From assembly GCA_020444415.1 (NCBI GenBank), contig JAHLLA010000009.1:47046-111045 (forward strand): a DNA stretch of 64,000 nucleotides, read 5' to 3'. The position numbers and the translations under genes are program-made. The notes under the pieces are model-generated. The model saw only the letters and a program-made list of their open reading frames with translations, did no database searches and was not told the DNA's origin. This document shows, piece after piece, positions 59,785 through 64,000 of this stretch; positions within the stretch are counted from its first letter, which is position 1, and the number at the start of each line of letters is the position of its first letter. Source of the DNA: Bacteroidota bacterium (GTDB lineage: Bacteria > Bacteroidota > Bacteroidia > Bacteroidales > F082).

Positions 59785-62700
59785 TTAAAGGGTGTTTACG
59801 GGTAACCATTGTTTTACTTGTTGTTCGCTTACTTTTTTCCGTTGCGCATAATCACGCACCTGGTCAGGCAATAGCTTGCTGATGTTGAAATATTTAGATT
59901 CAGGATGCGCAAAATAGTATCCACTTACGGTAGCTGCCGGATACATGGCAAAACTCTCAGTGAGATGAACCCCGGTTTTGTTTTCGGCATCCAGCAAATC
60001 AAAAAGTGTTCTTTTTTCAGAATGTTCCGGACAAGCCGGATAACCCGGTGCAGGCCTGATGCCCTGGTAGGCTTCTTTGAGCAGTTTTTTCATATCCGGA
60101 TTCGATTCATCCGAATAAGCCCAAAACTCCGTTCTTACTTTATAATGTAATAGTTCAGCAAAAGCCTCGGCAAGCCTGTCAGCCAGAAGTTTTAACATGA
60201 TGGCATTGTAGTCGTCGCCTTCATCCTGAAATTTTTGGAGATGCTTTTCGATACCCAAACCGGCAGTTGACACAAATGCACCGATGAAATCAGTATGGCC
60301 GGATTCTTTTGGTGCTATATAATCAGCCAGGCACAAATTAGGAGTCCCTGGTTTTTTCTTTTCCTGGTTTCTGAGAAAGTGGAAAGTACCAAGTTGCGTA
60401 TTTTTATCAAGGTCTTTAAAAAACTCGACACTGTCGTTTGCCGAGTGGGCCGGGTATATTCCGAAAGCGGCATTGGCTTTGAGCCAGTTTTTCCTAATGA
60501 TACTGTCCAGCATTCGTTGCGCATCATCATATAGCTTTTTCGCCTCGGTACCTTTGACGGGATCATCAAATATGGCTGGATATTTTCCACTGATCTTCCA
60601 TGCATGAAAAAAGAAAGTCCAGTCAATGAACGATCTGATCTCTTCAATTGGATAATTCATGAGGTATTTATTACCTATTACCTGAGGTTTCTTGATTGCA
60701 TCCTGCTTCCAATTTGCTTGAAATTTATTTTTTCTGGCCTCTGCAAGGCTGATGAGATTTTTTTCGCCTTTCTTTTGCAGGTGCTGATTCTTCAGTGCTT
60801 CATATTCCTGATCGATATCTTCAATAAATGTATTTTTATCAGTTTCGGATAACAATTTGCCAGCGATATGGATCACCTTTGATGCATCTTTTACATGAAC
60901 GATGGGTACATCAACGGCTGGTTTAATTTTAACGGCGGTGTGAATCCTGGAGGTTGTGGCGCCGCCAATAAGCAGGGGAATTTGAATGTTTTTTCTTTTC
61001 ATTTCTGAAGCCACATGCACCATTTCTTCAAGCGAAGGTGTGATCAGGCCGCTTAATCCCAGCAGATCGGCATTTTCTTTTTCAACAACTTCTAAAATCT
61101 TTTCAGCAGGCACCATCACACCCAGGTCAATTACTTCGTAATTATTGCATGCGAGTACCACACCAACAATGTTTTTCCCGATGTCGTGCACGTCTCCTTT
61201 AACGGTGGCCAGTACGATCTTACCCGAATTTTGCCTGCCGGATACTTTTTCGGCTTCAATATAGGGCAGGAGATATGAAACTGCTTTTTTCATCACCCGG
61301 GCACTTTTTACTACTTGCGGCAGGAACATTTTGCCATCGCCAAACAAGTCGCCCACGATGTTCATCCCATCCATCAGGGGTTGCTCGATTACATCAATGG
61401 CGCGGGGTAATTTTAGACGGGCTTCTTCCACATCCTCTTCAATATGATCGGTAATACCCTTCACCAGCGCATGTTTAAGTCGCTCCTCAACGGATTGCTT
61501 TCTCCAGGCTGATTCCTCTTTCACCCTTTCTCCACCCTGGTCTTTGATCGTTTCGGCATATTCAAGTAAACGTTCTGTTGCATCCTCTCTCCTGTTTAAT
61601 ACAACATCTTCTACATATTCTTTTAACGGTTCAGGTATTTCATCATAAATCTGCAACATGCCGGGATTTACAATACCCATATCCATACCGGCTTTAATGG
61701 CATGATACAGAAACACCGAATGTATGGCTTCGCGTACCATATTATTGCCCCTGAATGAAAATGACAGGTTGCTCACCCCGCCACTTAACTTGGTGTGTGG
61801 CAAATTTTCCTTGATCCATTTTGTGGCTTTGATAAAGTCAACAGCATAATTATTATGCTCAGAAATACCTGTGCCGATAGCCAGAATATTAGGATCAAAA
61901 ATGATGTCTTCCGGAGGAAATTTGGCTTTATCAACCAGCAAATGATAAGCCCGTTCACAAATTTCTATGCGTCTTTCAAAACTGGCGGCCTGGCCTTCTT
62001 CATCAAATGCCATGACAACCAATGCAGCGCCATAAGCATGAATTTTTTTAGCTAGTTGAATGAATTCTTCCTCCCCGTTTTTTAAACTGATGGAGTTGAC
62101 GATGCATTTGCCCTGAACACATTTAAGCCCGGCTTCGATCACTTTCCATTTTGAGGAATCGATCATGATGGGCAGGCGTGAAATTTCCGGATCAGATGCC
62201 ACCATATTCAGAAACTTTACCATCTCTTTTTTGGTATCGAGCATGCCATCGTCCAGATTCACATCCAATATTTGAGCACCGCCTTCTACCTGGTGGCTGG
62301 CTACTGAAAGGGCTTCTTCATAAGCTTCCTCCCTGATCAACCGGGCAAATTTCTTCGAGCCGCTTACATTGGTCCTTTCTCCAATGTTGATGAAATTTTT
62401 TTCTTTTTCAATTTTAAGTACTTCCAGTCCGCTGACTTCGGTAGCTTTTGGTTTATTAGGGATTTCCCTCTTATTATATTTTTCAACAATTTGAGAAATG
62501 GTCCTGATATGTTCAGGCGTGGTACCGCAGCATCCACCCACAATATTTACAAAACGGTTTTCAACGAAATCTTTGATGTGTAGGCCCATTTGCTCAGGTG
62601 TTTCGTCATATTCACCAAATTGGTTTGGTAGTCCGGCATTCGGATAAACACTCACATTAAATGGTGCCAGAGAAGAAAGTTCTGAAAGATGCGGTCTGAT

Positions 62701-63450
62701 CTGCTCGGCTCCGAGCGAACAATTCAATCCAACACTCAACAAATCCATATGAGAAACAGAATTGAAAAAGGCTTCCAATGTTTGTCCTGACAATGTGCGA
62801 CCGCTGGCATCGGCAATGGTTCCGGAAACCATCACGGGGATTTTAGATCCGATTTCGTCCTGTAGTTTTTGAATGGCAAATAAAGCAGCTTTCGCATTTA
62901 ATGTATCGAAGATTGTTTCAACGATCAGGGCGTCAACGCCTCCTTCCCACAGCGCTTTCGATTGTTCATAATAATCGTCGCAAAGCTGGTCGAAACTGAT
63001 ATTCCGGTAACCGGGATCAGTAACCTTTGGCGACATGGAAGCTGTTTTATTGGTGGGACCAATAGCTCCTGCAACAAAGCGGGGTTTGGTGGGTGTAAGT
63101 GCTGTGAATTTATCCGCAGCTTTTCGCGCAATGCGTGCAGCATTCAGATTTATTTCAAACACATATTCTGATAACCCATAATCACTTTGTGAAATACGGG
63201 TGCTGTTAAAGGTGTTGGTTTCAATAATATCCGCACCTGCTTCCAGATAGGCTTCATGTATCTCCTGAATAATCTGAGGCTGGGTTAAGCTTAACAGATC
63301 ATTATTTCCTTTTTGCAGATCGTCAGCATCTTTAAATTGAACGCCCCTGTAGTCATTTTCTTCCAGCTTATAGTGTTGAATCATGGTTCCCATGGCACCA
63401 TCCAGCACAAGGATTCGCTTTTTAAGTTCGTTATGAATATTTGGTTTCAT
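59785..63450 (-). CDS. metH: Cobalamin-dependent methionine synthase
   Basis: 1,221 residues, all four domains in order: homocysteine-binding ([15 protein letters not shown]; zinc site with GGCCGT), pterin-binding ([38 protein letters not shown]), cobalamin (cap with [10 protein letters not shown], then [30 protein letters not shown] with the axial His) and the C-terminal activation domain ([12 protein letters not shown]). It transfers methyl from methyl-THF to homocysteine. The SAM-I-like riboswitch at the end of the window is its probable regulator. Confidence 0.96.
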   Translation of the reverse strand: MKPNIHNELKKRILVLDGAMGTMIQHYKLEENDYRGVQFKDADDLQKGNNDLLSLTQPQIIQEIHEAYLEAGADIIETNTFNSTRISQSDYGLSEYVFEINLNAARIARKAADKFTALTPTKPRFVAGAIGPTNKTASMSPKVTDPGYRNISFDQLCDDYYEQSKALWEGGVDALIVETIFDTLNAKAALFAIQKLQDEIGSKIPVMVSGTIADASGRTLSGQTLEAFFNSVSHMDLLSVGLNCSLGAEQIRPHLSELSSLAPFNVSVYPNAGLPNQFGEYDETPEQMGLHIKDFVENRFVNIVGGCCGTTPEHIRTISQIVEKYNKREIPNKPKATEVSGLEVLKIEKEKNFINIGERTNVSGSKKFARLIREEAYEEALSVASHQVEGGAQILDVNLDDGMLDTKKEMVKFLNMVASDPEISRLPIMIDSSKWKVIEAGLKCVQGKCIVNSISLKNGEEEFIQLAKKIHAYGAALVVMAFDEEGQAASFERRIEICERAYHLLVDKAKFPPEDIIFDPNILAIGTGISEHNNYAVDFIKATKWIKENLPHTKLSGGVSNLSFSFRGNNMVREAIHSVFLYHAIKAGMDMGIVNPGMLQIYDEIPEPLKEYVEDVVLNRREDATERLLEYAETIKDQGGERVKEESAWRKQSVEERLKHALVKGITDHIEEDVEEARLKLPRAIDVIEQPLMDGMNIVGDLFGDGKMFLPQVVKSARVMKKAVSYLLPYIEAEKVSGRQNSGKIVLATVKGDVHDIGKNIVGVVLACNNYEVIDLGVMVPAEKILEVVEKENADLLGLSGLITPSLEEMVHVASEMKRKNIQIPLLIGGATTSRIHTAVKIKPAVDVPIVHVKDASKVIHIAGKLLSETDKNTFIEDIDQEYEALKNQHLQKKGEKNLISLAEARKNKFQANWKQDAIKKPQVIGNKYLMNYPIEEIRSFIDWTFFFHAWKISGKYPAIFDDPVKGTEAKKLYDDAQRMLDSIIRKNWLKANAAFGIYPAHSANDSVEFFKDLDKNTQLGTFHFLRNQEKKKPGTPNLCLADYIAPKESGHTDFIGAFVSTAGLGIEKHLQKFQDEGDDYNAIMLKLLADRLAEAFAELLHYKVRTEFWAYSDESNPDMKKLLKEAYQGIRPAPGYPACPEHSEKRTLFDLLDAENKTGVHLTESFAMYPAATVSGYYFAHPESKYFNISKLLPDQVRDYAQRKKVSEQQVKQWLPVNTL

Positions 63451-63504
63451 ATGAAAAATCTAAAATCTAAAGTTTGTATTTAGGACCTTTTAAATCTGAG
63501 CCTC

Positions 63505-63858
63505 TTAAATATGACATAAGACCTTCCGCATTTTGCTAACTTCTTCCGCAATCAGCATCAGTTCATCAAATTGTTGTTGTGAAATAAGTTCATTATCGAT
63601 GGATCGAATTAGTTGCGATCTGGTTTCGCCAATAGAACCTTTTGAGATGCTCAGAAATTGAATAAACTCTTTTTTACCGCCTCTTTCAAAACCTTCTGCA
63701 ATATTGTCCATTGCTGATCCTGAACTTCTTTTTAACTGTCGTCTCAAGTCCGGATCGTCTTTATAATGAGGATACTTAGTTATTGTATTTATTTGCTTTG
63801 ACAGTATTCTTGATTTTTGCCAGGCTTCAATATCCTCAAATCTTTTAAATGTTGCCAT
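63505..63858 (-). CDS. Four-helix-bundle protein (S23 / 23S rRNA intervening-sequence type)
   Basis: 117 residues: MATFKRFEDIEAWQKSRILSKQINTITK ... LRRQLKRSSGSAMDNIAEGFERGGKKEFIQFLSISKGSIGETRSQLIRSIDNELISQQQFDELMLIAEEVSKMRKVLCHI. The NIAEGFERGGKKEFIQFL signature is diagnostic. Such genes are found in rRNA intervening sequences and as scattered mobile-looking copies. Function unknown. It lies between the metH riboswitch and metH and is flanked by low-complexity AT-rich sequence. Confidence 0.88.
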   Translation of the reverse strand: MATFKRFEDIEAWQKSRILSKQINTITKYPHYKDDPDLRRQLKRSSGSAMDNIAEGFERGGKKEFIQFLSISKGSIGETRSQLIRSIDNELISQQQFDELMLIAEEVSKMRKVLCHI

Positions 63859-63919
63859 ATCAATATAATTAGCTACTTATAAACTTTAAACTTCAAACTT
63901 TGAATTTTAAACTAAATTA

Positions 63920-64000
63920 ACTTTAATTTATCATTTCCCCGTAAACGAGGTTAGGTATTGGCACCTTTTCCTATGCAGGAGGGTTGCCAGGGCTTCGTTG
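63920..64000 (-). promoter_or_regulatory. SAM-I-like riboswitch (5' end cut by the window edge)
   Basis: On the minus strand, from 64000 down, the sequence reads GAAGCCCTGGCAACC, then AGGAAAAGGTGCCAATACC, then CCTCGTTTACGGGG (a hairpin) and AAATGATAA. The GGCAACC and AAGGTGCCAA segments are the conserved S-box core elements. The 5' stem strand is outside the window. It should sense S-adenosylmethionine and control metH and metF. Confidence 0.75.

Overview
The window comes from the chromosome of a member of the Bacteroidota, most likely a free-living Bacteroidia-type organism. The evidence is several secreted proteins with C-terminal type IX secretion (T9SS) sorting domains, promoters of the Bacteroidota type (TTTG about 19 nt before TAnnTTTG), no visible Shine-Dalgarno pattern, and family-specific genes (DUF4175, DUF4292, a bacterial geranylgeranylglyceryl phosphate synthase, a NtrY-like kinase). 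The DNA is moderately AT-rich. One tRNA (Cys) and no rRNA, CRISPR array, integrase or transposase were seen.

Layout. 0-7 kb: small stress/membrane proteins, an aminotransferase, a ten-repeat WG protein, then an accessory patch of small genes (two SnoaL/NTF2-like proteins, a lipoprotein, a methyltransferase) in which one gene sits inside what looks like an integron gene cassette with a well-formed attC site. 7-18 kb: T9SS-exported proteins (a beta-helix protein, a 968-residue duplicated PKD protein, an M1 peptidase) around tRNA-Cys and a gltX-folB operon. 17.8-34.5 kb: a long plus-strand housekeeping run: DUF4175, ATPase-like protein, ybeY and mnmG in tight overlap, with mnmG bracketed by two perfect ParB-type parS sites; then a methyltransferase, a large sensor kinase, a flippase, and dut-TPR-DUF4292-EnvC-like genes of envelope biogenesis.

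34.5-49 kb is the accessory centre of the window: a subtilase, a small C-terminal-sorting-like peptide, and seven minus-strand genes from two secreted families. Family A (five members, 266-681 aa) has a shared middle module and a T9SS tail. Family B (two members) has glycine-rich repeats and a shared C-terminal domain. A and B occur as a two-gene A-B unit present twice, plus three extra A genes. A higBA toxin-antitoxin module framed by three copies of a palindromic repeat separates the two halves. Family A genes carry strong promoters, and two of them have long leaders with nested stems. This is my candidate for an undescribed surface system.

49-64 kb: zinc transporter, Hsp20, LPG-synthase-like membrane protein, glutamine synthetase, a tandem DUF302 pair, an S9 peptidase, GGGP synthase, a DUF4143 ATPase, and a metF-metH methionine operon. 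The metH leader begins with a SAM-I-like riboswitch cut by the window end, and a four-helix-bundle (S23-type) gene lies between the riboswitch and metH.
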